A stretch of DNA of 64,000 bases from Aquila chrysaetos chrysaetos (taxonomy: Eukaryota; Chordata; Aves; Accipitriformes; Accipitridae). The stretch covers positions 22,086,938 through 22,150,937 of the forward strand of contig NC_044022.1 in assembly GCF_900496995.4 (NCBI RefSeq). Reading direction: 5' to 3'. Shown here in pieces: positions 1 through 12,054 of this stretch (its first letter is position 1; every line of letters begins with the position of its first letter). Position numbers and translations under genes: made by a program. The notes below the pieces were generated by a model, which worked only from the letters and a program-made list of their open reading frames with translations, was not told where the DNA came from and searched no databases.

Positions 1-2292
1 GAGGATCTTAATGGAAATGCCTGGATTGCAAAGTTTCTGCTGGAGTGCACACGTTGAGCAGACTGGATAGAAATGGATTACAAAGTACAGATGGAAAATA
101 AGCATTTTAATTAATGTTAAGTTTTATGTAGTTGGAGGACCCAAATGCTTGTAGATGTGATTCTATCCCATTTGGTCATGCAGAAGCTAATTCTGATGAA
201 TTTGCTAATTTTGCCAAAGAGAATTCATAGCTGCCTCTTTTCACCCTGGTACTTTCTTGCAATTACTGTTGTTTGACAGCTGTTGTTTTCATGCAAATTT
301 CACAATGTGGTGCGTGAGTCTCTGTGAGGTGATAATAACTGTGCAGATCACGCTTAAACAATAGAAATAAGAGCAGACGATACCATCATATTTCTGAGCT
401 GCAGTTCGATTTAATGTATTTGCGTACTGTGGCTGTATAAACCTCACAGGCAATACTGCCCATTTCCCCTTGAGATTAATGATATTCGGTGGATGTAGAT
501 GAAAGCAAAACTGCCTTACATGTATTAACTACAATTAACTGGGGTGCTGAGTAGACCGTATTCTTGCACTCTATTTAGTCATTTCACCTAGACAAAATGA
601 TTTTGCAGTGTTTTTTGCCCACTTTACAGATGTGTAAAACCCACCACGCAGGTGCAAAGGAGTGGGTAAGTTGGCCGTGTGCCATGATATCCACTATTAT
701 ACAGGTGGGATGGCTCTCCCAGCCTGCTTTCCCTGCAGGACTGCTCCCAGAAACCCCTCAGGCAGAAGAGAAGAGATAACCAGCTTAACTGATGTATGTA
801 TTAATTCACTGGACAAAAATTAATGTACTTTGCTTGTGGAGCTGGATCTAGCACAAGGATATCTTTGTGGAGGCAAAACTGTACAAATGTTGTTAACAGT
901 CAATGATGTCAGAGATACCTACTGTTATTCTACTGCCTTTTCATCATGTTAGATGCACCGTGAAGCCGCACTTTGTAATTGTTAGCCACATTTAAGTGCT
1001 GGAAAGATGTTGGCAATAGGAAATGTAAAATGACTCGCTCTTAATAAATAAAAGGATATCAGATTTTTCTATAGGGTATTAGAGCTTACCCAGTTCAATC
1101 TTAATAAAATAATAATGCATAGACAGCGCTATAAATACTCAAAATTAGAGAAGCTCCCTGTAGCTCACACACAGGTATGAGCAGAATGAATTAACAAGTG
1201 CTGGTTTTTAGTCTTGATGACAGCTGAGTTTCAGTGGAGAATAAGCAATTTCAATAACAGACAGTAATGCACTTTGAGATCCTTCAGGATGAAAGATAAT
1301 GTACCTTAGTGTTGTGCATAACATTAGGCAAACAGTAGACATCAATAGTACTTCATCTATGGATAATTTTGATTTTAATATACAGGAAGCAACAATAGAA
1401 GCACAACTATGAAGTCACTATGAGAGGACTTACACGTTTATCAGTTGCAGTCAGCCATCTTGAAATAACTTAGCTTGTTGCAAAAGGTAGAGGTGACTTC
1501 TTGTAATGGTAAAGTACCATGGAAAGGAGAAAATATTTCAATTTCATGATTACAAACTCCTTGGTTGTAATGCAATTTGATTTTAGCATTGTAAACTACT
1601 TTCTTACTCTAATATATCACTGCTGCTGAACTATAGGTAAAATTCAACCAAGGCTGCTGATAGCAAATCAACTTATTATTTCAAGAAATATTAGAGTATT
1701 GCCACTAAAAATCATCTGCAGTATATAAAAGCATGAACTCTTCAGCTGCATAGTACTATGTTACATGATCAGGTGTGTCCATAGCTATCACTGTCCCTGT
1801 ACATGCACACGGACACACAAAGTTTGCTGTCTTTTATATTGCACTTCTCTGGTGTGTAGGTTGAGACAGGGTCTTGGCTCTGCATTTCACAAGCAGCCAG
1901 CCACCCCTTCCCCATGCAGGTGCCGAGAAGCCTGTCCCTCTCGGTGAAGTCCTGGCTTCCCTTGTCACCCCACGACTCTTGCTGAGCTGAACGGGCACTT
2001 TCGTCTCGGTGAATCAGCATAGCTGGCACTGAATTAGCAATTCCTAGTATTTCTGGGTGTTCAGCTACACTTCGTGAGGTAATTACTTTTGGAAATGTCA
2101 GTTCAGCACAGCCAGGGACAAGCAGAAAAAGAGATGCAGACTTTCCCAACAGGGACAGCTGGGGCTGCTGATTAAGGATGGATGAATCTGTTTGGGAAAA
2201 CAAATCTGCCTAAGCCCCAGTTCTGCAAAACTTCCATATTAATTCCTCTGTTTGTGAAAATGTTTGTCTCCCTTCCAGGCAGAGGGCTGGGA

Positions 2293-2311
2293 TTTTTTTT
2301 TTTTTTTTTTT
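2293..2311 (+). repeat. T19 tract
   Basis: Run of 19 T within unannotated non-coding DNA. No retroposed sequence is evident next to it. Confidence 0.9.
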
Positions 2312-2986
2312 ATTTTGCTGTTGCCATCATCCAGTTTTCTTCCAAGAACTATGGTCTGGTGACTGCAAAATGTTGAATTACTTGTCTGGTCACATCCATG
2401 CAGAGTCGCTAATGGTGCTGTTCTCCGATAGCATCTTTGGCAACCCCATGCAGCATCTCCTTCAGGAGCAGCAGTAAATGTCAGGGCACAGAGAATAATG
2501 GTATGCAGCAAACCAGGAGAGAGATTTAGAAATTGGCAACAGCTTACGCTGTTTTCAGTTGCATATCTTTATCAGGGCTGCTATTAGTACCTTTTATCTT
2601 AGAAACAATACAGTCGTATATTAGATTTCTGAAAACAGAAGGCTGCCCAGATTACTGGGAGAAGGTGACATTAGTGTTGTAATGAAGAAAAGTAACGAGG
2701 AGCAGAGAGGCTGTGTATAAAGTCATCCTATATTGTAGGCAAGCTGCTTAACAAATGCACTGTGTATGGATTTCAAGACCATGTGTGCAGGGAAGCTGTT
2801 TCTTGTCCTCCGGTAATGGGAAAGGATACTGTCCATTTGCATCAGGTGGTGACTTCAGATTGTTACTACATTTAAGCAACACTTCCACAGTCCTAGAAAG
2901 TCTTAACTGGACTATACATCTGTCATCTTCCCTCAGAATAAGCCAATAACAAACTAATCAGACACTAAGAAATCTATTTCTTGGGG

Positions 2987-3000
2987 AAAAAAAAAAAAAA
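2987..3000 (+). repeat. A14 tract
   Basis: Run of 14 A preceded by GGGG. Isolated low-complexity tract. Confidence 0.85.
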
Positions 3001-6000
3001 TCCATCTCCCAAAACGCAGTAGCTGTTAGTGAAGACTATCTTGGTACAGATCACTGATATGATTGCTTGTTGGGTCATATGAAAAGCTCCAGAGCCTATT
3101 CCTGAAAATCTGGGGATACCTCACTCACCATCATGTTCAGCATTTGGGAATCCACGTGCTGTCCATCTTGCTGATCCCTCACTAGTATGGGACTGGTATG
3201 TTACTGCATATACGGATTTCTGGTAATGCTCACCCCTAGCCTCACAATTTATGAAGCACTTTCATATCACAGTGGGACTAAAACATGATTACAGAACAGA
3301 AGGAAAACAGTGAGTCCAAGCCAAGCAAGAACAAATACTATCTCATTAACTGAATGGCACAGTTTGGAATAAATATCTAATGTTGCTGTATTTGTAGTGT
3401 TGGTATTAACCGAAGACAGTGTAATGGCTTTTATAATATTGCCTCTGGTTTGAGGGTGCTTAATAATCAGTTGTAATGATAAAAACATTTTTAGTCAATG
3501 AGCTTCTCTGTCATCTGGCTTTTCGCATCGACTTTGGCAGATCTGGATCTGCTCAGAGCCCATATAGCCATTTTTTGGAGGGATTGTGTAGTCCAGACAG
3601 ATTGTATCTACTGGTGATACGACTTCTGGAGGTCTCACTAGAAGTTACTGCCTTTGGAAACTAAATTAAGCAAAACCAAAGCAAAGACAATTATCTTAAT
3701 GTGCAGAATTATGCTGAATTAGAGCCCTGAGTGAAAGAAGCCATTCAAATGCCCACCTTAGTGTAAAATCAGAAATATTTCTTTATGTGGAATGAATAGC
3801 GATCAGCTCCTGCCACAGCATTTACCATGAACACAGGAGATCTCTTTGCTGTTTTTATAAAAGTCTGTAACATGGACATTAAGAGGAAAGGGTCTGGATG
3901 AACTCAATTAAAGCCAAGGTCAGAGTCTAACCCATCCCAGTAAGTTTGTCAGGAGCTACAGGTGACACTTTCCTCTGCCTCCAGCATCTGCTAGTTTATA
4001 CATGCCTTTTTAAACACAGAAATAATTCTTAGGTGCCATGGTAGCATGCTGGAGCCTTCCTTCTTCCCTCCAGAGATCGGGTAAGAGTGACACTGAAAGT
4101 CAGATATACTGAAGAGCATCAGGCACATGGGGCACGGTCCTTCTTTAGTCACAGGGCAAAAGGTAAGGAGTTTGAAGCTGCCTCCTCCTCTGCAAGCTTA
4201 GTGCTGTAAGCATGTCCAGGACTAAAAATCCTTTTGCTTGCCTAAATAAAATTGCTCATCTACCCTCTTCTCTTTCTTCTGCTCAGGAGACTCAAGAGTC
4301 GTTCAGTCTTTGCAGCATGAAACACCCAGCAAGCTCTTAGGGTAAAAGCTACTGTCCCCAAACCCTCAGGAGAGTGGCTCAATTCACTTTTCCCAACCCT
4401 TCTCTTAGTGTGTGGAGGAATGTCTTGCCAATAATCTCTGTAGCACCAATATTTGGAAAGCAAGGCAGAGGGGGCTCTTTAGAGAATGGGATTAGATTAG
4501 CGTCTTTCCCCCAGACTCTTGCCGTGCCCCCCATTTTCCAATGAATTTTCTACATATCAGGTATCATTGGCCACCTGCAGTCATGCTGATGTAGGCAAAG
4601 TCACTGCTGATTTCTGCAATAACTAAGCCCTGTGGCAGAAATCCTGCCTGGGTGAACTCAGCTATATAAATAGCTCCAGTTGAGAGAAGTGCAGAAACTT
4701 GGGCTCTTCTTGCAGACTGGAGACAAAATGAGCCTGACTCAACTAATATCCCAGAGGGGCAGGATTAAGAAACTTTTTTCCAGCATAGAAAAGGGCATGT
4801 TCTAAAAGCCAAACCGAGACAAAACAAAAAACCCGAACCAAATAAGTGGGTATGCTGCAGGAAAAGAGTGGAGCATGAGAGACTTGAAGCATTTGTCACT
4901 AGAGGGCAACGTGGTATCAGAGAAGTGGATGGATGCTCCCCTGGAAGACAGTGAAATATGGGGACAAGAGCATGCCACCATATGGAGGAGAGACTTAAAA
5001 ATAACAAGGCAGCCTGGTGAAGCACAGCAGAATGAGAAATTGAGTTTTACTGCCCTTAGTCATTATATTGACTCTGGCTCAGCCAGAGAGGGGAGTGGGA
5101 GTTGAAGAGGAGAATGTAGCCGCTGTGATTTGATCAGCGATGCCAACTACAATACAGTCAGACACAAGCTCTTCCTGAATGAAGAGGACATTATAGAATC
5201 ATATTCATGATCAAGGTGCAGAAAAGGGGAAAAAAAATATACGTATACTGTATTGGCTGTCTGAGTTTCAAACAAACCTCTGGACTTGTGACATATATAG
5301 TTTATATCAGAAATGCTGTTAATCTTTCACAAAACAAGTCTAGAAGCTCTCAGTCCATAAATTTTGAGTTGATTCAAATCTCAGCACAATACACATAGAA
5401 AAGTTACCCCTTAAATCACTCCATGTCTGTCTAAAAGTGACAGAAAGAAGGGGAGATACAGCATTTCTGTAACTTCTGATATATATTTTGTTAAGAGAAG
5501 CTAATATTAAACTACTGAATTGGTGAAATAACATTGTTTTAAAACCTGGAGAAATAAGCTTTTAAATTTACACCCTGTATTTGACCAACTTTGATCATAG
5601 AATAGATGGAAGATGAATCTGGGATGACAGACTGCAGAGGCTTAGACTTAAAACAGAGTTTAAAAGCTTCTTTACAGAGGAAGTTATTTTTAATGCATCC
5701 AGAATGTGAATATATTGGCCTAAGCTGCTTAGTGCACATGGATGGATCCCTGGCCCTGTGGCAAAATAACCAAAATGACCTGGTGTCTTCACCCAGAGCA
5801 GATTGGCTGGATCTACCACATGGAGCATCTTTCTTCTCTGGGCCCCATGGGATCCTAACATAAAATAGTTAATTAGTCTGTGAAATTGTTTATGAAATAC
5901 TGTGAGGATTGTGTTGCAACCTGCCAGAACCATGGTTTTGTATATTTGTCTGGTACAGTTCTGTCCCATCTAATAATTTGCTGTGAATGGAAAGGGCAGT

Positions 6001-6847
6001 CCCGTTTTGCCCTCCCTCCTCCCAGACCCTTCCCAACTCTTCTCCCGCTTGTGCCCCATCGGAGCTGCCTCTGGTGCTCATCTTTGCGCTTTCACTGAGC
6101 TGATTTAATTTGCTAAGTTTGCAGAATACACACACTTGTTTTGGTGTGTTAATTTTCTGTCAGTTCAGTGAAACAAAAAAACTCATGATGGAGACCGCTG
6201 GGCACCAGATCTGGCACAAGCAAACCAGCAGCAGCTGGTAGGAGCAGGATGGCCCATTCTCTGCCATGGGGAGACATTACACTGCCTCAGCTGTATCACT
6301 GAAATGTGCCCTTATTGCACTTGAAATTAATAAATCATTGATACGTAACCTACGTGCACTGAGAAGATCTTGACAATCAGACCTGTCCTTTCGTTAAAGC
6401 TGATTACAGTTTTTGATATTCAGAATTTGACAAAAACTGTCAATACTTTTGGGGTGTTCCTCCTTTCTCCTCATCCCACATAATAATAATTTTGAAAAGT
6501 TGAAGTCGGGTAAAAGGAAATGTGTAGCAAAGATCCTGGAGAGATTTTTAAGTGTTCTGCTTTCCCCAGGGAAAGCCAAACTTCACCTTCTTGGATTTAG
6601 ACAGATCTGCATAGTAAAGCTAAATGCAAAATAGTTGAACATCAGTGGAAATAATAGTCAGGATCTAAAACAAGAATGAGGTGTTCTGCAATAAAAACAC
6701 TTACAACAGTTATTTCTAAGTGGGAGTGAAGTGAATAGCTAATTGCCATTTCTGGAATGATTTTTATTCTCTTGTTTACTACACTGTAAACCAAGAATAA
6801 TTCCACTGTATTTTACTGTGTTAGTCATGTGAAAGTGATACAACTGA

Positions 6848-6972
6848 ATCAGAATTTGTGCTTCTGCTTTATTACTGGATATGAAGAGTTATGAGTTGAA
6901 ACAGCAATGTGAATCCTTCTGAACGGACAAAATTGTTTCATTTGGGAGGCCATTCTAGATCCAATAAAATTG
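6848..6972 (+). repeat. Diverged direct repeat, copy 1 of 2
   Basis: This 125-bp segment shares ordered blocks with 8322-8444: ATCAGAAT, CTTCTGCTTTATTAC against CTTTTGCTTTCTTCAC, GGATATGAAGAG against GGCTATGAAGAG, GTGAATCCTTCTGAACGGA against GTGAATCTTTCTGAACAGA, and GGGAGGC against GAGAGGC. Identity is roughly 70% by eye. I do not recognise the family. It could be an old dispersed element or a local duplication. Confidence 0.5.
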
Positions 6973-8321
6973 TGGTTGGAACTAATTTTCTCCTTATGTT
7001 ACATGGGACAAAATTGCTCTTATTGCTGTGCATGTATTTACGGCCTTTGGCATAATGGCATTAAATTCTTTTCTGGGATCCAGGTACTTCACTAATACAA
7101 ATAATTATAGCTGTGGCACGGGGGCTATATTTTGTAGTTGGACGTAATCAAAGCCATGAAAGAATTATCATAATTCATAAAATGTACTGTGAAAAGACAT
7201 CACAAAGCAGCATAACTCACCAACATCAATTCAGTCATACTGGTTGGGACCAAAGGTCTGTCTCTCCAGTGACCTCCCTTTGATGGCAGCAGAGAGCCTA
7301 GGGAAGATTGCACAAACTGGACGAACATAAATTCTACTTTCTCCTGATACTCTCCCAGGCATTAAACAGGGACTATGTGAACCAGAAATGGGTTTTATGT
7401 ATTTAAGTAACACCCAATTGATTTCATTCCTATGGGCTCGTACACTCATCCTTTGAATCCATGCAGAATTTTAGCCCTGGGAGTATCTTCTGACAAGGAG
7501 TCTCACATCTTCCCTATGTGTTATGTGGAAAAACACCTTCTTTTGTTTGCTTTTAAATTCTCTTTCATTTGATGCCACCTATTCCCTGTACTGGAAAAGA
7601 CAGTAAATCGTCAAGCCTATTCACCTTATTCATGTAAGAGATTTTTATGTACCTACAGGTCATAGCCTCCAGAATTGTCTATTTTCCCACACTGAAGAAT
7701 TGAGTTAGTACTTCATTTTATGGAAGCCTGACTACAATTGTCCCAGGAAACATTCCTATGCAGAAATTAATTTGTAACAGGATAAATTGACCTCGTGTTT
7801 CTTTCATTTTAGCCTAAAACATAGGAAAAAATGCACAAGTTTTTTGTGATTTTGATTATGTTCCAAGTCAATCCTGTAAAGTGACCGTCATTTGTTTCAG
7901 TGCTTCTCACTTGAGAAGAATATCATTTGAACTCTTTGAATACAGTAAGCAGACATGTGTCATTGTGCTGAACACTTTCTCAAGGATTTGACAGCTTTTT
8001 ATTTCATGCATCATTCACCCCTTGCTATAGTAATCACACAAAGTAACATTTCATTAATGCAAAGTTAAAAAGCTGATAGGATATTGGGAAATAATATCTG
8101 GACCCAGGCATGTTGGTAATGGATTTCATTGTACTGTGCTACCCCAAGCGATGCTCACACCAATGTGACATCTACTTACTGCAAAATAAATAGGAGATTG
8201 AACTGGAGATTATTTATTAATTTTCTTTGTGGCTGGGAACCCGAACTAAAAAAGCCAAGTGAACCCAACTCCAGCGTTGTACAGAAGCTGTAACTTAAAT
8301 GGTGTGCATCAAAAAAAGATT

Positions 8322-8444
8322 ATCAGAATACGGACTTTTGCTTTCTTCACACTGGCTATGAAGAGGAATAAGGAGAGACTCCAGTGTGAATCTTTCTGAA
8401 CAGATAACATTGTCTCTCTCTGAGAGGCAGTGCCAGAACCATTG
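8322..8444 (+). repeat. Diverged direct repeat, copy 2 of 2
   Basis: Second copy of the element at 6848-6972, in the same orientation and 1.47 kb downstream. The blocks occur in the same order with nearly the same spacing (123 against 125 bp). Flanking DNA does not obviously align, so the repeated unit seems limited to this length. No terminal inverted repeats or poly-A tail are visible. Confidence 0.5.
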
Positions 8445-9864
8445 CTGACTTCCACGGTGAGTAGGATTTGCTGTGACATGTGTCACTTACATTACTCAAA
8501 AAGTGTAAGTAAGCAATGAAAATCAGGATTAATTTAAATTTGCATCACAGGTGGTGTAGTGTATTGACAAAGGGATTTGAATTGCAGTCGGCTGTCAAAA
8601 TGGCACACTGGTTATACAAACACAAGTGAATCCAGCATCGTATCAGTGTGAGGCTGTTTGCTAATGGTGCTGAAATGGTGATGGCCTGCAAATGGTATTA
8701 TGGTCTTAATACATATATGCACTAAAAGGCACGTTTTCATTAAAGATACAAAGTTGGCAAAAGTAAGCACTTAAAATTTTATAATTTAAAAATATTTATT
8801 TACGGTTGCCTATGCAGCATCCTGATGTTACAATCTTTAATGATATCACCACATAAAGTTTTTTTTTCGCTGAATGCTTCCTTCCATCTGATAGATTAAT
8901 TGCAACAGGAAACGCAGAGATGTCTATTTGCTGAATTTCAGTTATTGCTTACAAAGAGTACAGGAGCATTCCTAAAAGGATTTCAAAGACAATTTTTTTT
9001 TAAATGGAAAATTATATATAAAGCAGTTTAAACAAATCTACTCCACACAAACATTTAAGAAGTATTGTCATGAGGTAAACTTGTATTCCAGATGCATTTG
9101 GAAACTGAGGACAACTTTTTAATATCAACATGTGTATTTTTAACATTTAAAATCCAGTATCAGGAAAAAGAAAGGAAGAACAAAAAAAAAACCCCAACCT
9201 AACCCCAGGTTATGGATAGGCTTTGTTTCTTAGATACATTATTTAATATAGTTTACATAAGAGTGGATTTCATTTTTTTTATTTTGGTAGCTTTCCTAAT
9301 TCTTGGTTCCTGAGTCCATCTGGGGTTCAAATACATCCAATGACAAAATGAAAGTGATTTATTTCTGGGCATTGGGGCTTCCTTCACTGGCCAAATGTAG
9401 TCATCTAGTGCCATCAGACACAGATATTTCTAAACATCAGTAGAGAGCTGGCAGATACACCTCAGAACTTGACAGAGACCTGGTCGCTGCTGGAGGTCAC
9501 CTCAGCCAGTGGCCTTTAGTCTCTGAGTAGGAGTTGACTTAAATGCCTGCATACAAAAGCATCCTGTGTCGCTTCCAGGTGCGGCAGAAAAAAGAGATGG
9601 TTCCTTGTGAAGCCCTGCGGTGCATCTGCCCGCGCTGTACAGATGTCTTGGATATCCCTGTGCACCGATGGCGGCAGTAGGCATCTCTTCTGCCTTTAGT
9701 CCTAACAGTTAATGGACTGCGCAGAAGGTCTCTGCTGACCTGCCTTTGGGTGCCTACTTTAGGTGAACTGCATCTCTCTACAGTCTCCGGTGACTATACT
9801 GAACAGATCTCTGTCTGCCGTGAGACAGTAGACAACAGGACAGATGTAGGCATCGACATTTAGT

Positions 9865-9952
9865 AGGACTTGGCAGTGTCAGGTTTACGGTTGGACTCGA
9901 TGATCTTAAAGGTCTTTTCCAACCTAAATGACTCTGATTCTATGATTTAGGC
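9865..9952 (+). mobile_element. CR1 LINE, extreme 3' end
   Basis: GGTTGGACTCGATGATCTTA, followed by an AAAGGTCTTTTCCAACCTAA-type segment and a GATTCTATGATT tail, is the diagnostic 3' terminus of avian CR1 elements. Only about 90 bp are present, a heavily 5'-truncated insertion. The sequence stays close to the known terminus, so it appears younger than the copy at 61 kb. The left border is uncertain by tens of bases. Confidence 0.85.
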
Positions 9953-11469
9953 ACTTAGGTACGTGTAGACATTGACATTGAAACTAAGTCCTACCCCAGG
10001 TGCTAGTTACTAACTCGATTCAGTGCCCACTGTTCCCACAATAAAGAACACACTTAAGTACACTACATGTTATTCAATAGTTTTGGTTTGGGTTTTTTTT
10101 AGCATTTTAGAAGGTGATTTAACTCTTCAACATGTCTCCTTTGTTCAGTCCACCACTGCACTGCAAGAAGCTGAAAGTATTTTTTAGCACTACAGACATA
10201 TCTTCTTTTAAATGTCATTATCTTTATTGCAATCACTCCCGAGTGCTTTTTCATGATTTGGGAATTGATAGTGAAGGAAGAGAGTTGGAGTGGTAGGGAA
10301 AGTGAAGAAATGGGTTCTGTTTCATGCACTTTATCTGCATGGACTGTGATTAAGTAATATAGCTCAACTCATAATAAAAATCCATTATAAGGATTGTGCT
10401 TATCTTTAAGACTTGGTAGTCTATAAGCAATCTTTAGCATAAGGTGTATGCTAAAAAGGCTGTCATGAATAAGGACAACTTTCAAGAATGGTATTTCCGA
10501 ACTGGGGCCAAAAATGGATAACTGCTGGTGATGGCAGCATATCTGAAATCTAACACAAGACAGAATAAGGGAAATTGACTCAGAAAATATGTTCCAATAT
10601 ACAAGTCTGGCACCTGTGTTTATTTATTCTCTGGGTGAAGGTAAGCACAAATTGTAAGTGCTAACTCCAGTGCAATGACCACTTTGTATGAAGTTTCACT
10701 GTAGTCTTTGACAATTTTGCGAACAGGAAAATCCAACTGGGTGGAAAAGAGTACAACTAACCATAAAATGTAATGGACGGGGAAAATAAGAGAGCTGTTC
10801 TTGCAGCTATGGTTTGGGGAAAGAGAATTGAGAAGTAGTTTTCTAACCCTTCGGGCTTGTTAAGAAACACATGAAAAGCAATTCCAATTTTAACAACTCA
10901 GTAGCTAGACAGGCTTTATGATAAAGCATCCCTGGAGGAGGAGAAAGAAGAAAGGAAAATCTCCTAAATCCATTCAGAAGCTGGACCAATCAAGGAGAGA
11001 ACATTGTCAAGCACAAGCTTGATAATTATTCTATAATTGTGCAACTTTATGTCTCATTTTAATGTAGTATTTTAACCTTTTCCTTAACAGAGTAAACCAA
11101 ACCTATTCTCGTTCTTTAATCCTGTTTTCTAGAAAATGTGATTGTTGAGTAATCTGACTCAGTAAAGAACTTCATCCCTTTGGACGTAGTGACTCTCTGA
11201 ATAGAGGAAATGGCATGATGGGGGAAGGTCGTTCAGCCAACATCAGTAGTAGCTTCCTGGAAAGTAGATACTGGTCAGTGGTTATTTTGAAGTCCAGTGA
11301 CACTAGGAGATGGGGAAGATGTCTTCCAAAGTGTTTGTGACAAGCAATAAGAATGGTGGCAAGGTCACATCTGAGGTTATGAAAGACTGTCCATGCATGT
11401 TAGACAAGAAGCAGTTATGGCTCTGCAAGTCCCTGAATGGACTGCAAGGCTGTTTCTTGAGATGTCTGA
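9953..11469. other. Non-coding stretch, no gene seen
   Basis: Between the CR1 tail and the solo LTR I see no domain-bearing frame, RNA gene or further repeat. There is a short GT-rich patch near 10081-10100. Confidence 0.55.
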
Positions 11470-11474
11470 TCTTC

Positions 11475-12054
11475 TGTCCTGGTTTCAGCTGGGATAGAGT
11501 TAACTGTCTTCCTAGTAGCTGGTACGGTGCTATGTTTTGAGTTCAGTATGAGAAGAATGTTGATAACACACTGATGTTTTCAGTTGCTGCTAAGTAGTGT
11601 TTAGACTAAGTCAAGGATTTTTCAGCTTCTCATGCCCAGCCAGCGAGAAGGCTGGAGGGGCACAAGCAGTTGGGAGGGGACACAGCCAGGGCACCTGACC
11701 CAAACTGGCCAACGGGGTATTCCATACCATGGGACGTCCCATCTAGTTTAGGAACTGGGGAGTGGGGGCGGGAAATCGCCGCTGGGGGACTAGCGGGGTG
11801 CTGGTCAGCGGGTGGTGAGCAATTGCACTGCGCATCATTTGTACATTCCAATCCTTTCATTATTGCTGTTGTCATTTTATTAGTGTTATCATTATCATTA
11901 TTAGTTTCTCCTTTTCTGTTCTATTAAACTGTTCTTATCTCAACCCATGGGTTTTGCTTCTTTTTCCCAATTTTCTCCCCCATCCCACTGGGGGGGGGGG
12001 AGTGAGTGAGCTGCTGCGTGGTGCTTAGTTGCTGGCTGGGGTTAAACCACGACA
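11475..12054 (+). mobile_element. Solo LTR of an avian endogenous retrovirus, complete with target-site duplication
   Basis: The element begins TGTCCTGGTTTCAGC and ends GGTTAAACCACGACA, so it has the TG...CA termini of a retroviral LTR. It is flanked on both sides by TCTTC (11470-11474 and 12055-12059), a 5-bp target-site duplication; if the terminal A is counted in the duplication it becomes the 6-bp ATCTTC. The 580-bp body matches, from memory, an abundant LTR family in non-galliform birds. It contains an ATTAAA polyadenylation signal (11923-11928) and a G11 run (11990-12000). No gag, pol or env sequence lies beside it, so it is a product of LTR-LTR recombination. Plus orientation is taken from the polyadenylation signal and termini. 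The exact family name (ERVL or ERVK-like) needs a repeat library. Confidence 0.9.

Larger units (their letters stand above)
1..6847. other. Non-coding stretch, no gene seen
   Basis: AT-rich, apparently unique sequence. Open frames reach at most 144 codons, carry no recognisable domains and overlap on both strands, so I treat them as chance. Only the T19 and A14 tracts noted separately are evident. Confidence 0.6.

Noticed and set aside
1769-2203. 144-codon minus-strand frame
   Set aside because: No recognisable domain, biased composition or conserved motif. Frames of this length are expected by chance in 64 kb.
5190-5215. TATAGAATCATATTCATGAT, considered as a reverse-strand CR1 tail
   Set aside because: The diagnostic GGTTGGAAGG-type block that should follow is absent, so this is probably chance.
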